Positions 1 through 8,494 of a DNA stretch of 64,000 nucleotides are shown here, one piece after another (the stretch's first letter is position 1; each line of letters begins with the position of its first letter). The stretch is from assembly GCA_035760665.1 (NCBI GenBank), contig DASTSN010000042.1, positions 1 to 64,000 on the forward strand, read 5' to 3'. Origin of the DNA: DASTSN01 sp035760665. Lineage in GTDB: Bacteria > Bacteroidota > Bacteroidia > Chitinophagales > Chitinophagaceae. The position numbers and the translations under genes were made by a program. Below the pieces are notes generated by a model. It ran no database searches. It saw nothing but the letters and a program-made list of their open reading frames with translations, and was not told the origin of the DNA.

Positions 1-520
1 TACACTGGGCAGGAAAGCTTTTTGAAAACTCATTCACAATTTGTTCACCCATCTGCTTGGTATAACCATAGGGCGATTCTGCAGGTTTCGGGGGCGTTTT
101 TTCCGTTACCGGTATTTCGTCAGGATTTCCATATACAGTACAGGAGGATGAAAATACAAACCAGGGAATTTTAAATTCCTGTACACATTTTAGCAGATTG
201 ATGAGAGAATACAGATTGTTTTCAAAATAAAGCAGTGGTTTTTCCACGGATTCATTGACGGCTTTAAATGCTGCAAAATGAATAATGCCGGCAATATCTT
301 CATTTTCCTGGAAGATGGCGAAGGTGTCGTCAAAATTGCAGAGATCAACTTTGTAGTTTTTGACAGCTTTACCGGTAATGTTTTCTACCCCGGTCAGTAT
401 GCCCGGGTTCGACCTGGCGTTGTTGTCTACCGAAATAACTTCGTAGCCATTTTCTATTAAATCAACAATTGTATGCGATCCGATATATCCGCAACCGCCG
501 GTGACTAAGATTTTTGCCAT
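1..520 (-). CDS. galE: UDP-glucose 4-epimerase, 5' part (cut by window edge)
   Basis: This is the N-terminal 173 residues of an extended short-chain dehydrogenase/reductase that interconverts UDP-glucose and UDP-galactose in the cytoplasm and supplies sugar nucleotides for surface polysaccharides. The translation begins MAKILVTGGCGYIGSHT, the GGxGYIGS NAD-binding turn of GalE, followed by a Bacteroidota-typical SVDNNARS segment and the IIHFAAFKAVNESVEKPL stretch. The ATG is at 520-518 on the minus strand. The C-terminal half, with the YxxxK catalytic pair, lies outside the window. A long near-perfect inverted repeat (527-580) sits only 6 bases upstream of the start codon. The family is certain; strict GalE versus another UDP-sugar epimerase is likely but not proven by this part. 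Confidence 0.93.
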   Translation of the reverse strand, partial: MAKILVTGGCGYIGSHTIVDLIENGYEVISVDNNARSNPGILTGVENITGKAVKNYKVDLCNFDDTFAIFQENEDIAGIIHFAAFKAVNESVEKPLLYFENNLYSLINLLKCVQEFKIPWFVFSSSCTVYGNPDEIPVTEKTPPKPAESPYGYTKQMGEQIVNEFSKSFPAQC

Positions 521-526
521 GCTGGT

Positions 527-580
527 GGTATATTAAGGGTTTACCTGAAGGGCAAAAATCAGGAAAATTCTTAATATACC
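527..580 (-). repeat. Long imperfect inverted repeat in the galE leader
   Basis: Arms 527-537 (GGTATATTAAG) and 570-580 (CTTAATATACC) are perfectly complementary. The pairing continues inward through 540-542/565-567 and CCTGA/TCAGG (544-548/559-563) around a 10-base loop. In plus-strand RNA, two G-U pairs join the blocks into a 22-position stem with one mismatch. There is no T-run on either side, so it is not a normal intrinsic terminator. It lies between the DUF47 stop and the galE start, and may be an operator or a 5'-UTR hairpin. Confidence 0.6.
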
Positions 581-680
581 GGTTGCTTTGCCCCGCTGAA
601 TCTAAAATCTTACAGGCGAGTGTAAAAGAAAACAACCGATGCCTGTGGAATGGAATAAAAGCAGCACAGTCGTTTTTTTA

Positions 681-1328
681 TCAGGCATATTTAATAATGA
701 TGGATTCTATGACGTTACTGGCATCTTCGCATTTGTCAGTGGCAATTTCCATTACCTGGTAGATTTCCCGTTTTTTTATCACCTCTTTAGCGTCGGCTTC
801 CACGGCAAATAAGCGTTCAATACTCATATCAAATACATCGTCGGCCTGGTTTTCAATGCTGTTGATTTTGACTAGCGCCTCGGTAATCTGCCGCATGTTT
901 TTCATGTCCCTTAATTCCACTACGGCCCGGCGCACATGGTTTGCGCCCTGTTCAATCATTTCGGCAAGTTTCTGCATCCCCAGTTCGTTAGGATTCACGC
1001 GGTAAAAATTAATTTTTTTGGCGGCTGCATAAATGTAATCGGCGATATCGTCCAGTGCCGTGGCCAGGTAGTGTATGTCTTCCCGGTCAAATGGGGTGAT
1101 AAAATTCCGGCCTAATTCAGTGAAGATTTTATGCGTGTGATCGTCATTGGCATGTTCAAGGTCTTCAATCTGCCCAATGATGGCTGATCGCTTATCAAAG
1201 TCTGTTTCATAAACCAGTTCTTTAAGCTTTGAGCCCATGTTCGCCACATTATTAGCGACCTGCTCAAAGAGGTCAAAGAAAATCCGGTCTTTGGGCATGA
1301 AAATCTTCATGAATGAGTTCAGTGACAT
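681..1328 (-). CDS. DUF47 / PhoU-like putative phosphate transport regulator
   Basis: The product is a 215-residue all-helical protein of the DUF47 (TIGR00153, PhoU-like) family, which usually works beside a Pit-type low-affinity phosphate permease. The chosen start gives MSLNSFMKIFMPKDRIFFDL, the typical family N-terminus, and the usual length; the frame is open another 87 bases upstream but that part is not family-like. Conserved acidic metal-binding style motifs such as EDLEHANDD and ALDDIADYIY are present. No pit gene is next to it: downstream is galE, and upstream is a decayed efflux gene in the opposite direction. Cytoplasmic. The family assignment is firm; the partner is unknown from this window. 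Confidence 0.9.
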   Translation of the reverse strand: MSLNSFMKIFMPKDRIFFDLFEQVANNVANMGSKLKELVYETDFDKRSAIIGQIEDLEHANDDHTHKIFTELGRNFITPFDREDIHYLATALDDIADYIYAAAKKINFYRVNPNELGMQKLAEMIEQGANHVRRAVVELRDMKNMRQITEALVKINSIENQADDVFDMSIERLFAVEADAKEVIKKREIYQVMEIATDKCEDASNVIESIIIKYA

Positions 1329-1396
1329 TGATAAATATTTGAACAAAAATAGCTTGTTTGCCAGTTCAGGCGAAATATCTCCGCTAATATCTGTAA

Positions 1397-2011
1397 GTAA
1401 CAAATTACAAAGCACTGGAAGCCACCCGCGATTACCTCACAGTAACAGCACCGTTCAACGGTGTTATTACCGAAAGGAATGTGCATCCAGGCGCCCTGGT
1501 AGGGCCCAACCTGAAAGCGGATGATACACCAATGCTGATTCTTCAGGAAGAATCTAAACTGCGGTTAGTCATTGACGTGCCAGAAGTGTACAGCAACCAG
1601 TTAGCTCCCGGTGCAAAAGTGCGGTTTACAGTGAGTACGTTGCCGGGAGCGGAATTTACCGGAACCATCAGCAGAACATCCGGTGCATTGGATATGAAGT
1701 ATCGTACAGAAGCCATTGAGGTAGATGTCAATAATAATTCCGGCCGGCTGAAACCGGGTATGTATGCAGAAGTGGAACTCCCGCTTAATCGCGAACACAA
1801 ACCCCTTGTCGTTCCCAGTTCGGCGATTGTGACTTCCACCGAAGGAAAATACTTGCTGGTTGTCAGAAATGGCAAAACTGTGCGGGTAGATGTGAAAGAG
1901 GGCAATTCTGCAGACGACAGCACAGAAATTTTTGGTAATATAAAGCCGGGGGAAAAGGTTGTTTTACATGCCACCGATGATATGAAATCCGGAATGGCAC
2001 TGAATCAATAA
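1397..2011 (+). pseudogene. RND efflux periplasmic adaptor (MFP/HlyD family), 5'-truncated remnant
   Basis: The reading frame carries only the C-terminal half of a membrane-fusion protein that would join an RND pump to an outer-membrane channel. It opens at 1397, right after an in-frame TAA, with KALEATRDYLTVTAPFNGV, the second half of the barrel-sandwich hybrid, then ITERNVHPGALVG, the beta-barrel domain and the membrane-proximal domain. Signal peptide, alpha-hairpin and first lipoyl half, roughly 170 residues, are missing, and the codons lead straight into the upstream region of the DUF47 gene. A GTG at 1481 could start translation but would give a non-functional piece. No RND pump gene follows. 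I read it as a deletion scar, or a contig misjoin. Confidence 0.8.
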
Positions 2012-2192
2012 AAATTTTTCATACCGCCAAAATAAAAAGTACACAGCATAAGGAGTGATTCTCCTTCACTATCAAGGCACTGTGAAAGTAGCCACCGGCT
2101 TAACATTGCCATAACTTTGCACTTACAATTCCTTAACCTCCGGGTAACATACGGTTAATTTGTGCCTAACACCTTTGCCGAAATTTGACTGT

Positions 2193-5006
2193 ATGTATTC
2201 AAGGTTGAGATTAACGTTCTCTATCCTATTTATCGGGATTATTACAATTGCACAAGCACAGGTTACCAGGTTATCAGGAAAAGTGGTAAATACTAAAAAT
2301 GAGCCCATCGCCGGTGTATCCATTACTATTGTTGGCAGCACCGGTGGTACTACCACCGATGTAGAGGGCAGATTTTCATTGAATCTTTCTGTTGGCAAAA
2401 AGTACGAACTGCAATTTTCGGCAGTTGGGTATGAAATTAAAAACATTACAGATGTTGAAGTAGCGGAAGGCCAGGCCAATGAATTAAATGTATTGCTGGA
2501 TGTGTTGTCAAAAAGCCTGCAAAATGTTGTCGTAACTGCAAGCCGGGCGAGTGCCAGGAAAGAAACAGTTGCTGCACTAATTGCTTTTCAAAAAAATACC
2601 AATGCGGTTGCTTCAGTTATATCGGCCGAGGCTATTCGCCGATCGCCGGATAAAAATACCAGTGAAGCGTTGAAGAGGGTGCCGGGTACATCCATCCAGG
2701 AAGGCAAATACCTGGTGGTACGTGGCCTCGCAGACAGGTATAACCAGGCAATGTTAAACGGCGTCTTGTTATCCAGTACGGAGCCGGACAGGAAAACCTT
2801 CTCATTTGACATTTTCCCTGCTGCGATGATCGATAATATCATAATCAATAAAACCTTTGTTCCTGAATACCCGGGCGAATGGGCAGGTGGCCTGGTACAA
2901 GTAAATACAAAAGATATTCCTGCTGCAAATTTTTTGAATATCCAGGTTGGTACCAATTTTAATACAAACACCGTAGGAAAAGATTTTTATACAACGCCCG
3001 GCGGTGGTACTGACTGGCTTGGTTTCGACAATGGCACAAGGGCTTTGCCGGCTAACTTGCCTACCAAAAATGCCTTTGCACAACTGAGCCAGGCACAAAA
3101 GATTGATTTCGGTAAACAAATTGCAGCTGATAAATGGTCAGTCAACCCGCACAGCGGGCTGCTGAATACACTTGGCCAGTCATTCCAGGCAAGTGGTGGT
3201 TTTAATGGCACACTGTTTAAGAAAAATATTGGTGGTATCGTAGCGGTTACCTATAACCGTAGTGTAAGGGATATTTACTATGTTAATAAGTTCTTCAGCA
3301 TCCTGGACAATAAGGCATTTGATAATTTTGATTATTACAATCATAAATATTCGCAGGAGGTGCTGGGTGGTGTGCTGGCAAACTTTTCTTTAAAACTCAA
3401 TGCTAATAACCGCCTTTCCTTTAAAAACCTGCTGAATGTTAACAATACCAACGATGTAACTCTGCGTACAGGAAAGGATTTCGAATCGAACTCCCAGTTC
3501 GGCGAGAACATCCGGGCTCGAGAATTGCGGTTTCGTACCAATACGTTTTTTAACACCATCCTAAGTGGTGAGCACAACCTCAGCAGCCTTCATACAAAAC
3601 TGAACTGGTTCGGCAGCTTTAACATCCTTGATCAGTATGTGCCGCTTCAGCGCCGTATACAATACAACCAGGACCCCACTGTGGCTAACGCTCCATACTT
3701 AGCGTTGATTTCAAACACGCTTTCACAAAAGTCGGGCAGCGTATTTTATTCTATGCTGTCTGATTATATATATAGCGCAGGCGGCGATCTGACGACTAGC
3801 TTTAACTTATTTTCACGCAAGCAAACAATCAAGGGCGGTTACCTGCTGCAAATTAAAGACCGCCTGTATGATGCACGGCCTTTCGCGATCAATTTACCAT
3901 CAGATAACCCTACACTGCGTGCACTGGATGAGGACCATATTTTTGCGCCTGCCAATTTTGGAACCAGCGATAACCAGTTTGGATTTAGTGAGCTGACGGG
4001 TAATCAATACCGGTACCTGGCTAACTCCATTTTGAATGCCGGTTATTTACAATTAGACAACTCTTTTGCTGACTGGCTGCGGGTGGTATGGGGTGTACGC
4101 TACGAAAACTTTGACCAGCTGGTGGGCAGTGTGCGCAAGACAGATGACAGATTTTTACATACACAGGTAGGCGATTTCTTACCGGCTGTCAATGCAACTT
4201 TTAAATTGAATAACACCAATAATATACGGCTGGCAGGCTCGCAAACACTGGTAAGGCCTGAGTTTAGGGAATTGTCCAATCTTGCCTTTTATGATTTTGA
4301 AGTAGGCGCCACTTTCACAGGTATCAAAACGCTGGTACGCACAAAAATCACGAACCTGGATTTGCGGTATGAAATTTATCCGCGGGCTGGCGAAGTGTTT
4401 ACCATTGGTGCATTTTATAAACACTTTGATAGTCCTATTGAACTGAAATTTAACCAATCCGGTGCTGGCTCCAGTAATACATTTAATTATGTAAATGCAC
4501 AATCGGCCCGGAGTTACGGAGCTGAAATTGAGTTCAGGAAAAAACTCGATTTTGCTGCAGCATTTAAAAATTTCACATTCCAGGGTAATTTCTCTTACAT
4601 CTATAACAGGGTCAAATTTGATAATCAAACACTCGACCGGCCCATGCAGGGACAGTCGCCTTACCTGATCAATGCAGGCCTGCAATACGATTTGGAAAAA
4701 ATTGGGCTGAATACAACTGTTCTTTTCAATGTTATTGGTCGCCGTATTTTATATGTAGGAAATGAAGAGGTACCTGCGATCTGGGAGGCACCCCGCCCAT
4801 TACTCGATCTGCAGGTGGCCAAAAAGATTATGAAAAATAAGGGAGAACTGAAGCTGAATGTGTCTGACATCCTGAACCAGACAGCGAAGTTTTATCATGA
4901 TCTCGATCAGAATAAAAAATTCACAAATGCCACTGTGGATGCCCTGGCGCTTACCCGAAAATACGGAAGTAACATTTCACTCACATTCGGCTATTCTTTT
5001 AAATAA
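2193..5006 (+). CDS. TonB-dependent receptor with carboxypeptidase-regulatory-like domain
   Basis: This is a 937-residue outer-membrane receptor that would import a ligand into the periplasm using TonB energy. Order: signal peptide ending IAQAQ (about residue 23), a CarboxypepD_reg-like beta-sandwich (about 25-105: LSGKVVNTKNEPIAGVSI), a plug domain (about 115-230: RSPDKNTSEALKRVPGTSIQ, then YLVVRGLADRYNQ), and a long barrel ending in an aromatic-rich strand, LTFGYSFK. The ATG at 2193 is preferred over the GTG at 2160 because it starts a clean signal peptide. A beta-helix lipoprotein follows 39 bases later in the same direction, in the place a SusD-like protein often takes. Substrate unknown. 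A TAACTTTG box at 2112-2119 may be the -7 element. Confidence 0.93.
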   Translation: MYSRLRLTFSILFIGIITIAQAQVTRLSGKVVNTKNEPIAGVSITIVGSTGGTTTDVEGRFSLNLSVGKKYELQFSAVGYEIKNITDVEVAEGQANELNVLLDVLSKSLQNVVVTASRASARKETVAALIAFQKNTNAVASVISAEAIRRSPDKNTSEALKRVPGTSIQEGKYLVVRGLADRYNQAMLNGVLLSSTEPDRKTFSFDIFPAAMIDNIIINKTFVPEYPGEWAGGLVQVNTKDIPAANFLNIQVGTNFNTNTVGKDFYTTPGGGTDWLGFDNGTRALPANLPTKNAFAQLSQAQKIDFGKQIAADKWSVNPHSGLLNTLGQSFQASGGFNGTLFKKNIGGIVAVTYNRSVRDIYYVNKFFSILDNKAFDNFDYYNHKYSQEVLGGVLANFSLKLNANNRLSFKNLLNVNNTNDVTLRTGKDFESNSQFGENIRARELRFRTNTFFNTILSGEHNLSSLHTKLNWFGSFNILDQYVPLQRRIQYNQDPTVANAPYLALISNTLSQKSGSVFYSMLSDYIYSAGGDLTTSFNLFSRKQTIKGGYLLQIKDRLYDARPFAINLPSDNPTLRALDEDHIFAPANFGTSDNQFGFSELTGNQYRYLANSILNAGYLQLDNSFADWLRVVWGVRYENFDQLVGSVRKTDDRFLHTQVGDFLPAVNATFKLNNTNNIRLAGSQTLVRPEFRELSNLAFYDFEVGATFTGIKTLVRTKITNLDLRYEIYPRAGEVFTIGAFYKHFDSPIELKFNQSGAGSSNTFNYVNAQSARSYGAEIEFRKKLDFAAAFKNFTFQGNFSYIYNRVKFDNQTLDRPMQGQSPYLINAGLQYDLEKIGLNTTVLFNVIGRRILYVGNEEVPAIWEAPRPLLDLQVAKKIMKNKGELKLNVSDILNQTAKFYHDLDQNKKFTNATVDALALTRKYGSNISLTFGYSFK

Positions 5007-5045
5007 AACTTCATCATTCAACACTTAAAAACGTAAATAAAAAAT

Positions 5046-6458
5046 ATGAAAAAGCTATTCACACTAACAAGTCTCATCATCTTATTGGCCAGTTCCTGCC
5101 GAAAAATTGAGGAAGACAATTACATTATTGGCGGAGGTGGAGGCGGTGGTGATACCACTGTAACCGAAAACACCATTCTGGAAGGAAAAATTTCATCTGA
5201 CAAAACGCTGAAAGCAAACTACACATACAAAATCCGCGGGATCGTGTACGTTACCAACGGTGCTAAATTGACGATAGAGCCGGGTACAACCATTTTAGGA
5301 GAAAGTGCTTCCAAAGGCGCCCTGGTTATTACCCGTGGCAGCCAGATTATTGCCGACGGAACAAAAGATAAACCCATTGTGTTTACATCTGATGCTGCCA
5401 ATCCTAAACGTGGCGATTGGGGCGGTGTGGTGATTTGCGGAAATGCAAAAACGAACGCCTCCTTTAATGGTCAGGCTGGTGTGGGCCAGGTGGAAGGCGG
5501 TGTGAATAACGGTGAAGGATTGGGACTGTTTGGCGGAACCAATGATGCTGACAATTCCGGGGTGTTACGGTATGTGCGGATTGAATATGCAGGGTATGCG
5601 TATCTGCCGGACAATGAACTGAACGGCTTAACACTGGCCGGGGTAGGTAATGGTACTACAATTGATTACGTAGAGATTTATAAAGCCAATGATGATGCCA
5701 TCGAATGTTTTGGCGGTTCTGTTAACCTGAAACATACGATTTTCATCAGTACTCTTGACGATGATTTTGATACCGATAACGGATACAGCGGTAAAGTACA
5801 GTTTGGGATAGTCATGCGGGATTCTGCGATTGCCGACATTTCCAAATCCGAATCTTGGGAGAGCGATAACGATGCCAACGGCAGTGCATTGCTTCCGCAA
5901 ACCGGCGCCGTGTACAGCAATATCACTGCAATAGGACCCAGGGCAACAACCTCAAATGTAGGAAACAGCCTTTTCCTGTGTGGTGCGCAAATCCGGAGAA
6001 ATTCATCTATCTCCATTTTCAATTCAGTCATTCTTGGTTACCCCGTGGGTGTTTTGATTGATGCCAGTAAAGGAACACCTACTGATAATAATATCCGTGC
6101 GAACACGCTGTTTGTACAAAATACAGTGGTGGCCGGCTGTGATAAACCAACCAACTATTCTGCCAATCCCACACCAACAGGCTGGACAGCAGATTCCGTC
6201 AGCACCTGGTTTATTACCCCGGCATTTGGAAATCTCACCTTCGCAACCACCGATGAAGTGAAACTGGCTGCGGCATTTAACTATACCAATCCCGATTTTA
6301 CGCCACAAGCCGGGTCACCGTTGCTGGGCGCTGCCAGTTTTACCAACACTAAACTTAGTGGCATGACGCAGGTTGACTACGTAGGTGCAGTAGGTCCTGC
6401 CGGTAGCGCAGATGCAGACTGGTGGAAAGGCTGGAGCAAACTGAACCTGAACTTATAA
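5046..6458 (+). CDS. Beta-helix-like surface lipoprotein paired with the TonB receptor
   Basis: The 470-residue product has a lipoprotein signal (LIILLASSC, lipidated Cys at about residue 18), then a Gly-rich linker (GGGGGGG) of the kind seen after the lipid anchor of surface-exposed Bacteroidota lipoproteins. The rest resembles a right-handed beta-helix: KLTIEPGTTI, IIADGTKDKPIVFTS, VLRYVRIEYAG, LNGLTLAGVG, DYVEIYKANDDAIECFGG, DDDFDTDNGYSG. The Asp-rich stretch may bind metal. It is probably co-transcribed with the receptor gene before it and may act as its ligand-binding partner; that role is inference from position. The family is widespread in Bacteroidota but, as far as I know, lacks an established function. 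Confidence 0.85.
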   Translation: MKKLFTLTSLIILLASSCRKIEEDNYIIGGGGGGGDTTVTENTILEGKISSDKTLKANYTYKIRGIVYVTNGAKLTIEPGTTILGESASKGALVITRGSQIIADGTKDKPIVFTSDAANPKRGDWGGVVICGNAKTNASFNGQAGVGQVEGGVNNGEGLGLFGGTNDADNSGVLRYVRIEYAGYAYLPDNELNGLTLAGVGNGTTIDYVEIYKANDDAIECFGGSVNLKHTIFISTLDDDFDTDNGYSGKVQFGIVMRDSAIADISKSESWESDNDANGSALLPQTGAVYSNITAIGPRATTSNVGNSLFLCGAQIRRNSSISIFNSVILGYPVGVLIDASKGTPTDNNIRANTLFVQNTVVAGCDKPTNYSANPTPTGWTADSVSTWFITPAFGNLTFATTDEVKLAAAFNYTNPDFTPQAGSPLLGAASFTNTKLSGMTQVDYVGAVGPAGSADADWWKGWSKLNLNL

Positions 6459-6473
6459 TTGGTTTCACGGTAA

Positions 6474-6507
6474 ATAAAACCGCCCTGCACTAACGGGGCG
6501 GTTTTAT
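6474..6507 (+). terminator. Intrinsic terminator after the receptor/lipoprotein pair
   Basis: AAAACCGCCC (6476-6485) pairs with GGGCGGTTTT (6496-6505) around a 10-base loop, and the stem ends in T-rich sequence. It closes the two-gene unit 2193-6458. Confidence 0.85.
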
Positions 6508-6541
6508 TGTCATTATAAATGTATAATTACCGGATACAGGT

Positions 6542-7087
6542 ATGAAAGTATTCCTGGCTGTTTTTGCATCTATTGCATTAGTGGTTGTTACTGCTTGTAA
6601 CAGCAATGATAGCCGGTCCGGTCACTTGAATGATAAGGCCGACCGGCTTATAAGTTTCATGGAGGGGAATTGGCAGCTCACCGAACAGGATGATACATTA
6701 TTTATTTACCTGGCAAAAGGAGCAGGAGATACATTGCTAGCCACATATCAGTACAGATTTATTAACGGTGATACTTTACTGCTTCAAAAAAATTGCGTGA
6801 AACGTACAGAGCCTGGTATTGTATGGAGCTTGTTTAATAAATCGTACGTTTTAAACCTTCTTGATTCAACAATGATAAGTTGGAGTGAACAGCCAAATCG
6901 GAGGGAAGGTTACTGTAGCTGGCGGAAACTTGACAGTGTTAATGGCTTGCTGCAAATGCCGGGAAAAACAATACATGTTCGTAAAACCTTACCCTTCAGT
7001 GTACTGCTGGTAAGAAAGCGATTTGATTTTGAACACAACACGTCCTATGCAGACAGCGCTGAAGTAAACCGGCGTTCAGAGAAATAA
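6542..7087 (+). CDS. Small hypothetical lipoprotein
   Basis: This 181-residue protein has a clear lipoprotein signal peptide (MKVFLAVFASIALVVVTAC, lipidated Cys at 19) and a mature part rich in beta strands: MEGNWQLTEQDDTLFIYLAKG, then TYQYRFINGDTLLLQKNC. The opening 'xGNWxL..ddtLfIyl' pattern resembles lipocalin-like or META-like small lipoproteins, but I do not recognise a defined family. It stands alone between a terminator (6474-6507) and a long 3' region ending in another terminator (7355-7395). Expected location: periplasmic face of the envelope. Confidence 0.75.
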   Translation: MKVFLAVFASIALVVVTACNSNDSRSGHLNDKADRLISFMEGNWQLTEQDDTLFIYLAKGAGDTLLATYQYRFINGDTLLLQKNCVKRTEPGIVWSLFNKSYVLNLLDSTMISWSEQPNRREGYCSWRKLDSVNGLLQMPGKTIHVRKTLPFSVLLVRKRFDFEHNTSYADSAEVNRRSEK

Positions 7088-7437
7088 ATCATATTCCCGG
7101 CTGCCTATACTTCCGGACTGGCAGTAACCTACAATATATATTAACCACCCACAGGTAGGCATCCGCGATAGTAGCAGCCCGGTATGAAGAAGGCCTCCAT
7201 AAAAAGCAGATGAATTAACACTTTGGTAACCTTGCTGTAATCAACTGGTAATACAAACAATGGATTTTGCAGCAGTTCTTACAACTTTCTTTTGTAGCAA
7301 TTGTGATCCAAAGGAGAGTCTCTTTTTTTTAAAAGCAGATTTCTCATGCAGTTTGCCAGCCCTTGCTTGTCTAGGCGAGGGTCTGGCTTTTTTTATTTGG
7401 CCAATAAACGTACTGAAAATCAAAGGATGGGGCCAAG
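7088..7437. other. Non-coding stretch with a distal terminator
   Basis: There is no convincing gene here; the short open frames in this stretch do not look like proteins. The only clear element is the plus-strand terminator at 7355-7395, about 270 bases after the upstream stop codon. The distance leaves room for a long 3' UTR or a small RNA. Confidence 0.5.
7355..7395 (+). terminator. Intrinsic terminator
   Basis: GCCAG plus CCCTTGC (7355-7366) pairs with GCGAGGG plus CTGGC (7375-7387), with one wobble pair and a bulged T at 7382. Seven or more T residues follow on the plus strand. Confidence 0.8.
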
Positions 7438-8481
7438 TTAGATTTTCCACGGCTCTGCTTCTGTGTAGACTTGCTGCCGTAAATCACGGGGTAGGGATTG
7501 GTGAAGGTTAAAAAGATACTCCAAGGATTCAGTAATACTGTTACTGTAATCAAGCCGTACGATCTCTTTTTTATTCATCCAGTCAATGAAGACAGTTTTA
7601 AAATTTTTTCCAATTACGGGTTGACAGGTAATGCCCATTTTTTCCAACGCCGCACTGTTACAAGCCTGCTCGTACTGACCTTTTATGGGGATGCTCATAA
7701 TTTTTTTCCCCAGATGTATTGCCTCAGCTGGTGTTTCAAAACCACCGCCGGTAATAATGCCGGTGCAGTGCAGCAGACTTTGGTTAAAAAGCGATTTGTT
7801 AATCGGTAAAAAACTGATATGATTATTGTGTTCAGGCGTTTTTATTTCTTTTGTAAATACCTGGAATTGATAATCTGCCAGCGGAGAAAAAATTTTTTCC
7901 AGTTGCTCTTTACAAAAAGAAGGCAGGTAAACGCTCACATAATTTTTATCGGTAGGAGTGGCATCAAGTATTTCTTTTTTTATAACGGGGGTAAAAATAA
8001 AATCATCGTACCGGCTAAAATGTAAACCAACATAGTTAGTCGCCCTGGCGTAATTTTTTAGAATCCATTCGCCGGCTTGACTTCGCTTAGCGGGCCTGGG
8101 TGTTTTGGCGGAAAGGAAACTTGCCTGGTGGCCATAATTAATAGAGGGTATATTTTTTTTACTGCAGGCAGCGGAAGTGATGTATTCAAAATCATTTATC
8201 ACGAGATCATATTTTTCCACCGGCAGATCTCGGATTTGCTGGCGAATATCAAGTGGATGATAGTTTTTGAGCATCTGAAAATAATCCAGTCCGCCATTAC
8301 AATTATAAAAAAGGCTAACTCCTTTACTGCGGAATTTAACCGGAGCATCAAGCGATAGATGGCTGTTGGCCCCGCTCAGAAAAATATCAACTTGCCCGTA
8401 GGTGTGCAGGTGCGGTAATAATTCCATGGCCCGGCTGATATGCCCGTTGCCAGTGGCTTGTATGGCGTAAAAGATTTTCAT
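7438..8481 (-). CDS. Glycosyltransferase family protein (GT1/MurG-like fold)
   Basis: The product is 347 residues from MKIFYAIQATGNGHISRA. The GxGHxxRA loop near the N-terminus and the GIITGGGFETPAEAIHLGKKI segment near residue 270 are the acceptor-side and nucleotide-sugar-binding features of GT-B glycosyltransferases. No signal peptide or membrane span is visible, so it probably works at the cytoplasmic face, moving a sugar onto a lipid or glycan. The start at 8481 is chosen because the 15 codons upstream are not family-like and would run into the preceding gene. It follows the LpxH-like phosphatase gene by 13 bases in one operon; lipid A, capsule or glycolipid work would fit, but the acceptor is not shown. 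Confidence 0.88.
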   Translation of the reverse strand: MKIFYAIQATGNGHISRAMELLPHLHTYGQVDIFLSGANSHLSLDAPVKFRSKGVSLFYNCNGGLDYFQMLKNYHPLDIRQQIRDLPVEKYDLVINDFEYITSAACSKKNIPSINYGHQASFLSAKTPRPAKRSQAGEWILKNYARATNYVGLHFSRYDDFIFTPVIKKEILDATPTDKNYVSVYLPSFCKEQLEKIFSPLADYQFQVFTKEIKTPEHNNHISFLPINKSLFNQSLLHCTGIITGGGFETPAEAIHLGKKIMSIPIKGQYEQACNSAALEKMGITCQPVIGKNFKTVFIDWMNKKEIVRLDYSNSITESLEYLFNLHQSLPRDLRQQVYTEAEPWKI

Positions 8482-8494
8482 TTTTATATTATTG

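Noticed and set aside
2050..2066. AAGGAG/CTCCTT hairpin between the adaptor remnant and the TonB receptor gene
   Set aside because: Only 6 bp and no T-run; too weak to call a terminator or a regulatory site.
6474..6507. Terminator hairpin as a repeated mobile element
   Set aside because: A GC stem followed by T-rich sequence directly after a gene end is explained by termination alone.
7260..7511. 83-codon frame over the terminator at 7355-7395
   Set aside because: It runs through a terminator and into the 3' end of the glycosyltransferase gene; the composition is not protein-like.
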